64,000 bases of DNA from Sporolactobacillus nakayamae. GTDB taxonomy: Bacteria > Bacillota > Bacilli > Bacillales > Sporolactobacillaceae. A model generated the notes under the pieces. That model was not told the DNA's origin and did no database searches. It worked only from the letters and a program-made list of their open reading frames with translations. The translations under genes were made by a program, and so were the position numbers. The stretch covers positions 186,001-250,000 of the forward strand of contig NZ_FOOY01000003.1 in assembly GCF_900113325.1 (NCBI RefSeq), given 5' to 3'. Below, piece after piece: positions 45,060 to 53,877 of this stretch. Numbering within the stretch: position 1 is the first letter of the stretch; every line of letters starts with the position of its first letter.

Positions 45060-46346
45060 TCAAGAAAATTTCTCGAATTGTTTCTGATCAAGACGATTTA
45101 ATCGTTTTGCATACATTGCCTCAGTCTTCGCAATTGTCTCATCAGAACCCTGACTCTTGTGAAGGCGATCAATAGCTTTTTGGGTATAATGGATCGCTTT
45201 TTCATAATCCTTAAACCGATGTTCCAATAATTTTGCGGCTTCAATACACAGCGAGCCATCTTGATCTCCGCATTCTCGGATGACGGACCGAAACAAATTC
45301 AAGGAGTATACATAGTTACCTTCACGTTTACACAGCTCAGCAAGTCGCACCTTGGCCGGACTTTGATACAAAGACTTGCCATTAATTAGTGTTTCCCATA
45401 GTTGACGTGCTTTCGCATGATTTCCGAGCTGATCCGACCAGCGAGCAATTTCATAGTGTTCTTCTGGATCGCACTCAATTTTACCAAGAATTTTGTTTGA
45501 TAAGTGAATATAGAGACTAATTAATGTCAGCACATCTTTGCGGTTGTGTTCGATAATTCCTTTTACTAACTGTGCGTCCGGATGTTTCAGAAATTGAAAA
45601 TAGAGAAAAGGCGCCATTTTTCCCGGCACATCAACAGGTCTCTTCATGGACAGAATCTCGGTTTCAATTGTTTGAAGACGTACCGATTCCAATCTTTTTT
45701 TCCATAATCGACGCGAGGCATGCAAAAGATCGAAATGTCCGAAAGCCGGTAGTTTTGGTACTTGATCGCGCACGAATTGGTGGCGCGTTTTCACTCGCGG
45801 CCAGTCGAACGCTTTTCCATTAAAAGTCACTAAATTTTTTAGGGAACCGCAATCATTTAAAAAGGCATCGTAAAAGGCAGCTTCATGTCCGGGACCCGGC
45901 AAGAAATATTGTTTTAACTCGAGCCCATTACAGGTGACACGGGCCCAACCGATTAAAAAGATCATCTGACCTGTGCCGGAGCCTAGTCCTGTTGTCTCCG
46001 TATCAAAAAAAAGCAGATCATCCGCGTGCAGGCCACGCGCCGATAATGGATGATCAGAAAAATCCGATTGCCACATGTCAACGATCGGCTTCAAGTCGTT
46101 TAAAGTATAAGGACCGATTTTCATACTAAGCGGAAGGAACTCGGTATGAACGAGTACAAATTGATCATCAAAATGACGGATCGAGGCGCCGAGTGCGGCT
46201 GCCGCTCGCTGAATCTCTTTATTTTGTACCTGCTCCCTATTCTCAGAGCAGCCGGAATCATGATCGGATTTTTGCGCGGTCCTAGCATTTTGTTCATGCA
46301 GCTGTTTGCGGTAAAGTTGTAATTTCTTAGTTAGTGACACAGTCAT
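45060..46346 (-). CDS. mrfB: DEDDh exonuclease MrfB (YprB)
   Basis: Partner of the MrfA helicase in repair of mitomycin-type DNA adducts. 428 residues. RNase H-like exonuclease core: LLFFDTETTGLGSGTGQMIF near 108 supplies the first DE pair, NLVTFNGKAFDWPRVK near 190 the second acidic residue, and HNRKDVLTL near 280 the H and D. A helical, TPR-like C-terminus follows. The start overlaps the mrfA stop by four bases. The frame stays open for about 45 codons beyond its TGA stop (see findings). Confidence 0.92.
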   Translation of the reverse strand: MTVSLTKKLQLYRKQLHEQNARTAQKSDHDSGCSENREQVQNKEIQRAAAALGASIRHFDDQFVLVHTEFLPLSMKIGPYTLNDLKPIVDMWQSDFSDHPLSARGLHADDLLFFDTETTGLGSGTGQMIFLIGWARVTCNGLELKQYFLPGPGHEAAFYDAFLNDCGSLKNLVTFNGKAFDWPRVKTRHQFVRDQVPKLPAFGHFDLLHASRRLWKKRLESVRLQTIETEILSMKRPVDVPGKMAPFLYFQFLKHPDAQLVKGIIEHNRKDVLTLISLYIHLSNKILGKIECDPEEHYEIARWSDQLGNHAKARQLWETLINGKSLYQSPAKVRLAELCKREGNYVYSLNLFRSVIRECGDQDGSLCIEAAKLLEHRFKDYEKAIHYTQKAIDRLHKSQGSDETIAKTEAMYAKRLNRLDQKQFEKFS

Positions 46347-48601
46347 CGTTCCCTTAGCAAACGCCTTAGCGTCAATTTAGCTGCCTTGCCTTCATTGACA
46401 AAGCCGATACAGGACGGACATCCGGATTCGCAAGCACAATTTTCCACCATTTCACTTGCCTTATCCAGTAGCTTAGGCATTTCCTGATAAAGTTTCTCGC
46501 TAAGGCCGATACCGCCCGGGTATTTGTCGTACAAAAAAACCGTTGGCTTCTCATTATGCGGCGCCTTGATCTTTGGAATAACGGAAAGATCCGATTGATC
46601 GCACATAACAAATAGCGGTGCCGCGTGACGAAGCAAGTGGCTGAGTCCAACAAGCGCCCCCTGAAAGACATCTTTACCATAAAGATCTAAGAGCGCCGGA
46701 TCAAAGCTGATCCACGCCGCGTTCGTATGCATTTCAAGCTCTGGAAGATGGATCTTTCCCCATCCGATATTTTCATAGGTTTCAAACCGAATCTTTTTGA
46801 AAATTGTTGGTAGTGCGCGGACAGAGACGTCGCCATAACCTTTTTCTAATTTATCGTTGTCAAAATCAGCATGCTTGTCCATCGCCAGAACATCAAGCTG
46901 AACAGCTAAGTCTGAATCTGTGTAATAATTGACATTGACTTTGCGCACATACGCTTTACGTTCTTCCAAATCCAAATCATCGACATGATACTGTGTCCCT
47001 TGATGAATATAGATCGCATCTTCGTAAAGCATGGTCATTGCTCCAAAACGATCCATCTCGCCGATTACTTTTGCATGCCCCTGATCGGTTATATCAACAA
47101 TCGCAAATGAGTCTTGCGCGGCAGATCGTAAACTGACATTGTTCGCAGGGAAACCGTCACTCATCCAGTACCATTTTTCTCGTTGAAAATGGAGCACATC
47201 CTCGTCAGTGAGATAGTCGCATAGTTCATCGACTGCCTCCCCGCCAAACAGCTCTCCTCTTTTAAAGGGCAGTTCATAAGCGGAGCATTTAATATGTTCC
47301 ATAAGAATCATGATATTATCAGGATTGATACGGACGTCCTCCGGTTTTCTTGAGAAAAAATAGTCCGCGTGATCGGCCATGTACTGGTCAAGCGGATTGG
47401 AGGAAGTTACCATAATGATTACTGCGTCGTCCTGTCTTCTTCCCGCCCTTCCCGCTTGCTGCCAAACGCTTGCCATGTTTCCAGGATAACCGGTTAGGAT
47501 ACATACTTGCAGCTGCCCGATATCCACACCGAGCTCGAGCGCGTTTGTACTAACTACACCCATAATATCGCCACTGCGTAATCCCCGTTCAATTCTGCGC
47601 CGTTCAAGTGGGAGATACCCGCCTCGATAGGCGCATAGTGTCGCTCGATCGTGCCTTCCGCTGTTTAATTTTTGCAGATGACTGACAAGAAGCTCAACTT
47701 TTAATCTGCTTTTCGCAAAAACGATTGTTTGAATTTTATTCTTTAAAAAGTTGGTCGCAAGCCGAGTCACCACATAGCTCTCGTTCTCGCGCACATTCAA
47801 TTGTTTATTCGTCACCGGCGGATTATAGATAAGAAAATGCTTGCGCACACTTGGCGCGCCGTTGCGGTCAATGAGAAACATCCGTCGTCCCGTCAACGCT
47901 TCAGCGTGTTCTCTCGGATTGGCAATGGTTGCCGATGTACAAATGAATTGTGGATGACTGCCATAATAATGACAAATTCTTTTCAAACGTCGGATCACAT
48001 TGGCGACATGACTGCCGAAAACGCCTCGGTATGTGTGCAGCTCATCAATAATGACGAACTGAAGATTTTCAAATAGCGAGACCCACTTTGTATGGTGGGG
48101 TAAAATAGAAGCATGAAGCATATCCGGATTCGTCATCACAACTTGTCCGGACTGGCGGATCGTCTGACGGATTGAGCCCGCCGTATCTCCGTCATAGGTA
48201 TGACTTTTTATTGGCAGACCGAGTTCGTTTATAAGCTCAGCCATCTCATTCATTTGATCCTGAGCAAGCGCTTTAGTTGGGAAGAAATACAGAGCTCTGC
48301 CTTCCGGATGTTCAATCATAGCCTCGAGAACCGGCAAATTATAGCACAGCGTTTTACCTGAGGCTGTGGGCGTCACAAGTACGACATCTTTTCCTTCACT
48401 GACCGCTTCATAGGCTTCTGCTTGGTGGGTATAGAGCGACTGAATACCGCGGCGAACAAGCGCGTCTTTCAGCCTTTCGTCAAGTGATTGAGGAAAAGGC
48501 GCATATCTAGCTTCTCTTTTGGGAATGGTTTGCCAATGAACGATATTCGGATCGCTCTTCAATTGATTTAAAAGGTCGCTTACGCTCTGACGTCCAATCA
48601 T
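46343..48601 (-). CDS. mrfA: DEXH-box repair helicase MrfA (YprA)
   Basis: ATP-dependent DNA helicase for repair of mitomycin-type lesions, 752 residues. Walker A TPTASGKTLCYNLPVLEAM near 80, DELH box in IIDELHTYRG near 188, SAT motif ICTSATIAN, and helicase domain 2 with TNALELGVDIGQ and QQAGRAGRRQDD. The C-terminal DUF1998 domain carries a four-cysteine cluster, CACESGCPSC, which may hold zinc. GAGGTGG precedes the ATG. First gene of mrfA-mrfB, divergent from the sirtuin with a LexA-like box between. Confidence 0.95.
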   Translation of the reverse strand: MIGRQSVSDLLNQLKSDPNIVHWQTIPKREARYAPFPQSLDERLKDALVRRGIQSLYTHQAEAYEAVSEGKDVVLVTPTASGKTLCYNLPVLEAMIEHPEGRALYFFPTKALAQDQMNEMAELINELGLPIKSHTYDGDTAGSIRQTIRQSGQVVMTNPDMLHASILPHHTKWVSLFENLQFVIIDELHTYRGVFGSHVANVIRRLKRICHYYGSHPQFICTSATIANPREHAEALTGRRMFLIDRNGAPSVRKHFLIYNPPVTNKQLNVRENESYVVTRLATNFLKNKIQTIVFAKSRLKVELLVSHLQKLNSGRHDRATLCAYRGGYLPLERRRIERGLRSGDIMGVVSTNALELGVDIGQLQVCILTGYPGNMASVWQQAGRAGRRQDDAVIIMVTSSNPLDQYMADHADYFFSRKPEDVRINPDNIMILMEHIKCSAYELPFKRGELFGGEAVDELCDYLTDEDVLHFQREKWYWMSDGFPANNVSLRSAAQDSFAIVDITDQGHAKVIGEMDRFGAMTMLYEDAIYIHQGTQYHVDDLDLEERKAYVRKVNVNYYTDSDLAVQLDVLAMDKHADFDNDKLEKGYGDVSVRALPTIFKKIRFETYENIGWGKIHLPELEMHTNAAWISFDPALLDLYGKDVFQGALVGLSHLLRHAAPLFVMCDQSDLSVIPKIKAPHNEKPTVFLYDKYPGGIGLSEKLYQEMPKLLDKASEMVENCACESGCPSCIGFVNEGKAAKLTLRRLLRER

Positions 48602-48670
48602 TTAAACCACCTCAATTCATGCATCGTTCGTTGTTCCTGAACAGTCCTGCTGTCCATCATTATAGCATAA

Positions 48671-48684
48671 CGAATAAACGTTCG
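48671..48684. promoter_or_regulatory. LexA (SOS) box-like site at mrfA
   Basis: CGAATAAACGTTCG matches the Bacillus LexA/DinR consensus CGAACRNRYGTTYG at 13 of 14 positions. It lies in the 112-bp divergent region, a few bases upstream of a TATAAT hexamer for mrfA on the minus strand (minus of about 48655-48665), so a repressor there would block mrfA transcription. Confidence 0.55.
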
Positions 48685-48713
48685 CTAATTATTCAAAAAC
48701 TACTGGAGGGTTT

Positions 48714-49448
48714 ATGATGCTAACACTTAATGAACAAATTCGTAATGATCGAAAGCTCGCCATTCTTACGGGGGCGGGAATCAGCGTACCATCCGGAATT
48801 CCACCGTTTCGCGGAACGAATGGTCTTTATCAAAATGCAGATGTGGAACGTTGTCTGTCGATGCATTTCTTCCGAACCCATCCCGCCGAATTCTGGACAT
48901 TCTATTGGTCACTGTTTGATGCGAATCTATTACTCGAAGCGCTGCCGAATCGTGTTCATTATTGGTTGAAAGACCTTGAACGCGCGCACCAAGTCACGGT
49001 GATCACGCAAAATATAGACGGTTTGCATGTGAAGGCGGGCAGTTCACAGGTCATCGAAGTCCACGGAGCATTCAATCGTTGTATCTGCCCTAAGTGCGCG
49101 TCCGTTTATGAAACGCGAACGTTGATAAATGAAAAAATTCCGCATTGTACTGCCTTATCTAAAGAAGGCAAGCCATGCGGAACGGTATTAAAACCAGATA
49201 TTGTACTGTTTGGCGAAGCGGTTCGAGGTTTACGAGGCGTTGAACAGGCAGTGAGTCAAGCCGACCGTTTGCTGATTCTGGGCACGTCGCTTGGTGTTGC
49301 TCCAATCAACTTTTTGCCTGAGTATGCGGAGGAATTCGGCGTACCAACACTACTGATCAATGATCATCCGGCGCTGCAAATGGATGCCATCGATCACTTT
49401 GTAAAAACGAACTTTTTCGATTTTGATGCCAACACGATTCGTTTTTAG
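48714..49448 (+). CDS. Sir2-family NAD-dependent protein deacylase
   Basis: Sirtuin, 244 residues. NAD motifs ILTGAGISVPSGIPPFRG near 16-33, the catalytic region TQNIDGLHVKAG near 100 with the histidine in VHGAFNRC near 122, and GTSLGVAPINFLPEYA near 190. Zinc cysteines in CICPKC and the later C-T-A-L-S-KEGKPC. It has a single Sir2 domain and no membrane part. TGGAGGG precedes paired ATGs. Divergent from mrfA, whose LexA-like box could also serve it. Confidence 0.92.
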   Translation: MMLTLNEQIRNDRKLAILTGAGISVPSGIPPFRGTNGLYQNADVERCLSMHFFRTHPAEFWTFYWSLFDANLLLEALPNRVHYWLKDLERAHQVTVITQNIDGLHVKAGSSQVIEVHGAFNRCICPKCASVYETRTLINEKIPHCTALSKEGKPCGTVLKPDIVLFGEAVRGLRGVEQAVSQADRLLILGTSLGVAPINFLPEYAEEFGVPTLLINDHPALQMDAIDHFVKTNFFDFDANTIRF

Positions 49449-49457
49449 AGTAGCGAA

Positions 49458-50108
49458 TTAGTCGTTGTTTTTAAGGAGATCAACAAACTGGCTGACTTTT
49501 GTCCAATAGAATTCCGGGTTTGCCGGAAATCTATTGGATTGTGAGACTTCAAGCCACTGTACAGCAGCGGTATGAATCCCCGCTGCTTTTCCTGCTAAAG
49601 TATCACCGTTCGCATCACCGACATAGATGGATGCGTTCAGATCAGCATTAAATTTCTCAAGTGTTCGCTTAATTCCTTCCGGATCCGGTTTTGGAACCGC
49701 AACATCATCGCCGGTAATGACACTGTCAAATACGCCTTTAAATCCAAGTTTTTCTTCGGAAATGATGTAGGAGCGACGTGCTTTTCCAGTGATTAATCCA
49801 ATTTTCATTCCTTGTTTTTTTAACAAATGCAAGAGGTTGAAAATTTCAGCGTTCTTCTCTACAAATCGTTCATGTTCTTTCTCGTACACTTCAAAATAAA
49901 GCTCTGTCGCTTCTGGAATCGCTGCTTTATTTTCGAGATTTTTGGCAATCATGCCCTCTTCCGGTGGTCCGAACATGGAAACAATGCCATCGTGGTCGAT
50001 GGTTCGTCCATCGTACTTTTTAAACAAAATTTGCATGGCGTGAACTGTAAGCGGTAGCGTATTCGCAAGTGTTCCGTCAAAATCAAAGAGAGCGTTTCGT
50101 AGTTGCAT
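49458..50108 (-). CDS. HAD-family phosphatase, PpaX/phosphoglycolate phosphatase-like
   Basis: 216 residues. Motif I DFDGTLANTL near 9, motif II ITGKARRS near 105, motif III lysine in VAVPKPDPEG near 140, motif IV YVGDANGDTLAGKAAG near 163. The cap domain is helical, as in phosphoglycolate/pyrophosphatase types, but the substrate cannot be inferred. GGAGGAC precedes the ATG. It follows the men cluster on the same strand, after a weak terminator-like inverted repeat. Confidence 0.85.
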   Translation of the reverse strand: MQLRNALFDFDGTLANTLPLTVHAMQILFKKYDGRTIDHDGIVSMFGPPEEGMIAKNLENKAAIPEATELYFEVYEKEHERFVEKNAEIFNLLHLLKKQGMKIGLITGKARRSYIISEEKLGFKGVFDSVITGDDVAVPKPDPEGIKRTLEKFNADLNASIYVGDANGDTLAGKAAGIHTAAVQWLEVSQSNRFPANPEFYWTKVSQFVDLLKNND

Positions 50109-50123
50109 TCTTATAGTCCTCCA

Positions 50124-50168
50124 AAAATAGGATAACTTACTTAAATACTTATTCTAGTATCCTATTTA
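50124..50168 (-). terminator. Weak inverted repeat, possible men operon terminator
   Basis: AAATAGGAT (50125-50133) and ATCCTATTT (50159-50167) with a 25-base loop; on the minus strand it ends in five T just before the HAD gene's ribosome site. Confidence 0.35.
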
Positions 50169-50211
50169 TCTCTTAAGTTTGTCAAAAAATTTATTATTTA
50201 TCCTTCATCTT

Positions 50212-51321
50212 TCATAATTTTTTTAAAGTCTCAACACACTCAGTCATCTCGTTCAACGCTTGATGATCAATAGCAAAACCAATGCCAGGCTGATCCGGAA
50301 CGTGAATCAAACCTTGATCAATGGTAATTTCAGGTGTCACAAGATCTTGTTTCCAATAATGGTTGGAAGCAAACAGGTCGCCAGGCAATGTGAATCCTTT
50401 TAAAGATGCAAGTGCAATATTATGCGCTTTGGCGATGCCGAATTCGATCATTCCACCACACCAGAGCGGGATGGAATGGCGCACACATAAATCATGAATG
50501 CTTACAGCTGCCGTCCAGCCGCCTATCCGCGCCATTTTCATTGCGAAAATTTTCGCGCTTCCTAATTGAATCGCACTTGCGGCATCTTGATAGGAACATA
50601 TACTCTCATCGAGACAAATCGGCGTATCCATCATTTTTTGAAGGAAGGCATGATCCGCCAAATCATTATAAGCGAGCGGCTGCTCAAGCATCAGTAAATT
50701 GAATTGATCCAACTGACGAAGACGATCGCAATCGGCAAGGCTGTAATCCGAATTCGCATCCGCCATAAGAGCGAGATTGGGAAAATGCCTGCGAATGCCT
50801 GACAACAAAACCATATCATTTGTGCGCGATACTTTGATCTTATAGCGCTTGTACCCCGCGGACATGAGCCGTTCAATCTGATCAACGGCGCGTGCGGGCT
50901 CCCTTGCTGTGATAACCGCACCGGCTTCAACTTCTGATTGTGCAGAGCCGAAAAGTGTGCCAAGATACACACCTTTCTGCTTTGCATACAAATCCCACAT
51001 GGCCTGACTAAGCCCCGACTTGGCCATGTGATTGCCACGTACTCCGCTCCAAACTTGATCGAGTTCATCAGGATTTAACGATTCTTGGCGCAACAAAATA
51101 GGAATCAAGAAATCCTTAAGCATATGAAGACATGTTTGAATGGTTTCTTCTGAATACCACGGACTGGAAAAGGGATCCGCTTCGCCGTACCCGATCCGTC
51201 CATCGGTATCCATTATTTCAATAATCAGCGCTTCTCTGCGCGTCACTTGCTGTAGATGAGTGATGAACGGTACGTTTAGAGGCGCTGATATGGCACGAAT
51301 CGTGACAGAATGAAGCTTCAT
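50212..51321 (-). CDS. menC: o-Succinylbenzoate synthase
   Basis: Dehydrates SHCHC to o-succinylbenzoate in menaquinone synthesis. About 369 residues of the enolase superfamily. The KIKVSRTND segment with the catalytic lysine near 165, metal ligands in LMADANSDYSL near 190, LEQPLAYND near 216 and CLDESICSY near 240, and KMARIGG with the second lysine near 265. The ATG at 51321 follows GAGAGGAAA and overlaps the menH stop by 4 bases. Last gene of menF-D-H-C; menB and menE are missing between menH and menC. Confidence 0.93.
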   Translation of the reverse strand: MKLHSVTIRAISAPLNVPFITHLQQVTRREALIIEIMDTDGRIGYGEADPFSSPWYSEETIQTCLHMLKDFLIPILLRQESLNPDELDQVWSGVRGNHMAKSGLSQAMWDLYAKQKGVYLGTLFGSAQSEVEAGAVITAREPARAVDQIERLMSAGYKRYKIKVSRTNDMVLLSGIRRHFPNLALMADANSDYSLADCDRLRQLDQFNLLMLEQPLAYNDLADHAFLQKMMDTPICLDESICSYQDAASAIQLGSAKIFAMKMARIGGWTAAVSIHDLCVRHSIPLWCGGMIEFGIAKAHNIALASLKGFTLPGDLFASNHYWKQDLVTPEITIDQGLIHVPDQPGIGFAIDHQALNEMTECVETLKKL

Positions 51322-52157
51322 TTTATATTTTCCTCTCGTAACCTCAGCGCTTGGCATTGGATGAAGGTATGGATACGTTCCTGATAGTCCGATGGCTGTT
51401 CAAGGTGAACCGCATGACCTGCATCCGGAACCGCTTGCCAGTCGGCATCCGGCAAACGATCACATAATTCAGACGCAATCTTGCAAAATTTTGCATCCAA
51501 CGCTCCGGTAATTAAGAGAACCGGTACCTGTAAAGTGGCGAGATGTTTCCACCACGACGGCTGTGCTCCGGTGCCCATACCAATTAAACTATTAGATAGT
51601 CCGTTCGATAGGTTTGCAAGCCGCTGTTCTCGCAGAGCTGAGCGACTTGATTCAGGGAGACATTTTTGCGAATCAAAAAGTTCGAGGTTCTCCCAACGGT
51701 TGACAAAAGCGGGAATGCCGTCTTCACAGATCGATTCGGCTAACTTTTGGTCGCGCAAACGACGCGCCATTCGTTCTGCCTCCGTTTTCAATCCCGGCGA
51801 AGAACTCTCCAAAATTAAGCTGGCGATGCGTTCCGGGAACAGGCATGCAAAAGTGAGCGCAAGCCTGCCGCCCATGGAGTAACCAATCAAATGCACTTTA
51901 TCAATATTTAGTAAATCAAGCAGTGCTGTCAGATCCTTCGCCACCTCATTGATCGCATACCGCCGGAAATCCTTAGGACTCTCAGAGTGACCGTGTCCGA
52001 TAATATCGACAAAAATGAGTTGGTAGTCTCGAACGAACCGTGCTTCAAGAAAGTGCCAAGTCTTCATACTCCCGGTAAATCCATGCAGAAAAAGCAGTGG
52101 TTCCCCCGTTCCTCTCCGCTCATAATGATAGGTCACACCGCGAAGTTCAGCTTTCAT
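51318..52157 (-). CDS. menH: SHCHC synthase MenH (alpha/beta hydrolase)
   Basis: Removes pyruvate from SEPHCHC to give SHCHC. 279 residues, alpha/beta hydrolase fold. HGFTGSMKTW near 24, the nucleophile serine in IGYSMGGRLALTF near 95, and the catalytic histidine in DAGHAVHLEQP near 255. I chose the ATG at 52157, preceded by GGGAGGAAG; the longer frame from 52247 overlaps menD by 100 bases and lacks a site. It overlaps menD by 11 bases. Confidence 0.93.
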   Translation of the reverse strand: MKAELRGVTYHYERRGTGEPLLFLHGFTGSMKTWHFLEARFVRDYQLIFVDIIGHGHSESPKDFRRYAINEVAKDLTALLDLLNIDKVHLIGYSMGGRLALTFACLFPERIASLILESSSPGLKTEAERMARRLRDQKLAESICEDGIPAFVNRWENLELFDSQKCLPESSRSALREQRLANLSNGLSNSLIGMGTGAQPSWWKHLATLQVPVLLITGALDAKFCKIASELCDRLPDADWQAVPDAGHAVHLEQPSDYQERIHTFIQCQALRLREENIK

Positions 52158-53877
52158 AAATAACTTCCTCCCTGAAACGTTCGTCGAGAAGTCTTTGCAG
52201 CAAATGATGCTTTTCAACATTGTCTTCCCGTTTTGTCGGCACTTCAATGATGTTCAAACCATCAATGGACTGAGAGTCGTCGAGTGCTGCGTCAAAAGCT
52301 CCCCAATCACTTATTTTGGTATAATGTGCGTCATAAAGTGCTGCAGCGTGAGCGAAATCAAGCCCATGAGGGGTACCGAAAAGCGATTCAAAATGCTTTT
52401 TTTCCGATGCCTGTGGAAGAAAGGAGAAGATTCCTCCACCATCATTGTTCACGAGAATGATCGTCAGGTTCGCTTGATTTTGACGAGCTGCAAGCAAACC
52501 GTTCATATCATGAAAAAAACTAAGATCTCCAATCGCAAGGATTGCGCGTTGTCTTGATAGGGCAACACCAACTGCTGTCGAAACAACGCCATCAATACCA
52601 TTAGCCCCGCGATTTGCAAAAATCTGTGCAGATTGAGAGTGAGTGAACAGGAAGCTGTCCAATTCCCTGATCGGCATGCTGTTGCCAACAAACAGGTTCG
52701 CCTTCTCAGGAAGCCATTCAGCCAGTTTCAAGAATACTTTTTCCTCGTTCAATAGTTGCTCGCCGCTTATGCTTGAGAGCACTGTCTTCGTTGTACTATT
52801 TATGGTAAGCCATGAATGGAGCCATTCCGTACCATCTTTTTTATTAATCAGCGGCAGCAAATCCTCGCAAAAGCGCTGTTCATCACAATAGATCATTTCC
52901 GTAGCCATGCAAATCGGATCTCTCCATTCCATTCCACCATCGATAACAAAATTGGCACAGGTTTGGTGTTCCATCCAGAGTTTAATGGCTTTGGACACCG
53001 GCGGCGCGCCAAATCGGATGATCAAATCCGGATCGAATGCGGATGCGATGTGTTCATTGCGCAGAAATGTATCGTAAGTCTCAATAATTGTTTCCATTGA
53101 ATGCGTTCCTCGTCGAAGCTGTGAAAGTGGGTCGGCGAGAACAGGAAAACCTGCACGTTCAGCAAGTTCGATGATGCCGAACGTACGCGCGTCCGTATCC
53201 GTGATTCCGCAAATAATAACGCCTTTTTTTGCGGACATAATGCGTTCTGAAATTGCCTTCAGTTGGTTTTGGCCAAGCGCGAGCACGCCCTGATGAACGG
53301 GAGTCGCGTTCGTTGCGCAACTTTGGTTTAATCGCCCCGGGACTAGCGGTTCTCGAAGCGGAACATTAAGATGTACCGGTCCTCTAGGAAGCCCAACTGA
53401 AATAGCGACCGCTCGACTAGCTAGAGCTTGATTATAATCAAGTAGGCTTAAATCATGCTCCGATAATTCCAACTGAGAGTAGTGTTTGACATGTCTTCCG
53501 TACATCCCCTGCTGATCCACGGTTTGCGGCGCCGCGACATGCTGCAGTTCGTAAGGCCTGTCCGAAGTAATAATAATTAAAGGAACGCGCGAAAAATAAG
53601 CTTCAATCACCGCCGGATAGTAATTAGCCGCGGCTGTTCCAGATGTGCAGAGTAATGCAACGGGCTGAGCAGAGGCTTTTGCGAGTCCAAGTGCCAGAAA
53701 TCCGGCAGAGCGTTCATCAATATCCAAATATGTCTGAATGTCGGGATGTTCTTCAAAGAGCACCGCGAGCGGCGTCGATCGCGAGCCCGGACTGATAACG
53801 ACTGTCCGTACATTGTGCTCCGATAGTGTATGAATAAATGCGGAGAGATAGCGCGTCACTAATTCTTGATGATTCAT
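52147..53877 (-). CDS. menD: SEPHCHC synthase MenD (ThDP enzyme)
   Basis: Adds 2-oxoglutarate to isochorismate, the first committed step of menaquinone synthesis. 576 residues. SPGSRSTPLAVLF near 30, DERSAGFLALGLAKAS near 55, SGTAAANYYPAV near 88, and ThDP/Mg motif GDLSFFHDMNGLLAA near 440 with NNDGGGIFSFLP. It overlaps menF by 4 bases. It uses thiamine diphosphate, linking it loosely to the thiamine operon in this window. Confidence 0.96.
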   Translation of the reverse strand: MNHQELVTRYLSAFIHTLSEHNVRTVVISPGSRSTPLAVLFEEHPDIQTYLDIDERSAGFLALGLAKASAQPVALLCTSGTAAANYYPAVIEAYFSRVPLIIITSDRPYELQHVAAPQTVDQQGMYGRHVKHYSQLELSEHDLSLLDYNQALASRAVAISVGLPRGPVHLNVPLREPLVPGRLNQSCATNATPVHQGVLALGQNQLKAISERIMSAKKGVIICGITDTDARTFGIIELAERAGFPVLADPLSQLRRGTHSMETIIETYDTFLRNEHIASAFDPDLIIRFGAPPVSKAIKLWMEHQTCANFVIDGGMEWRDPICMATEMIYCDEQRFCEDLLPLINKKDGTEWLHSWLTINSTTKTVLSSISGEQLLNEEKVFLKLAEWLPEKANLFVGNSMPIRELDSFLFTHSQSAQIFANRGANGIDGVVSTAVGVALSRQRAILAIGDLSFFHDMNGLLAARQNQANLTIILVNNDGGGIFSFLPQASEKKHFESLFGTPHGLDFAHAAALYDAHYTKISDWGAFDAALDDSQSIDGLNIIEVPTKREDNVEKHHLLQRLLDERFREEVIYES

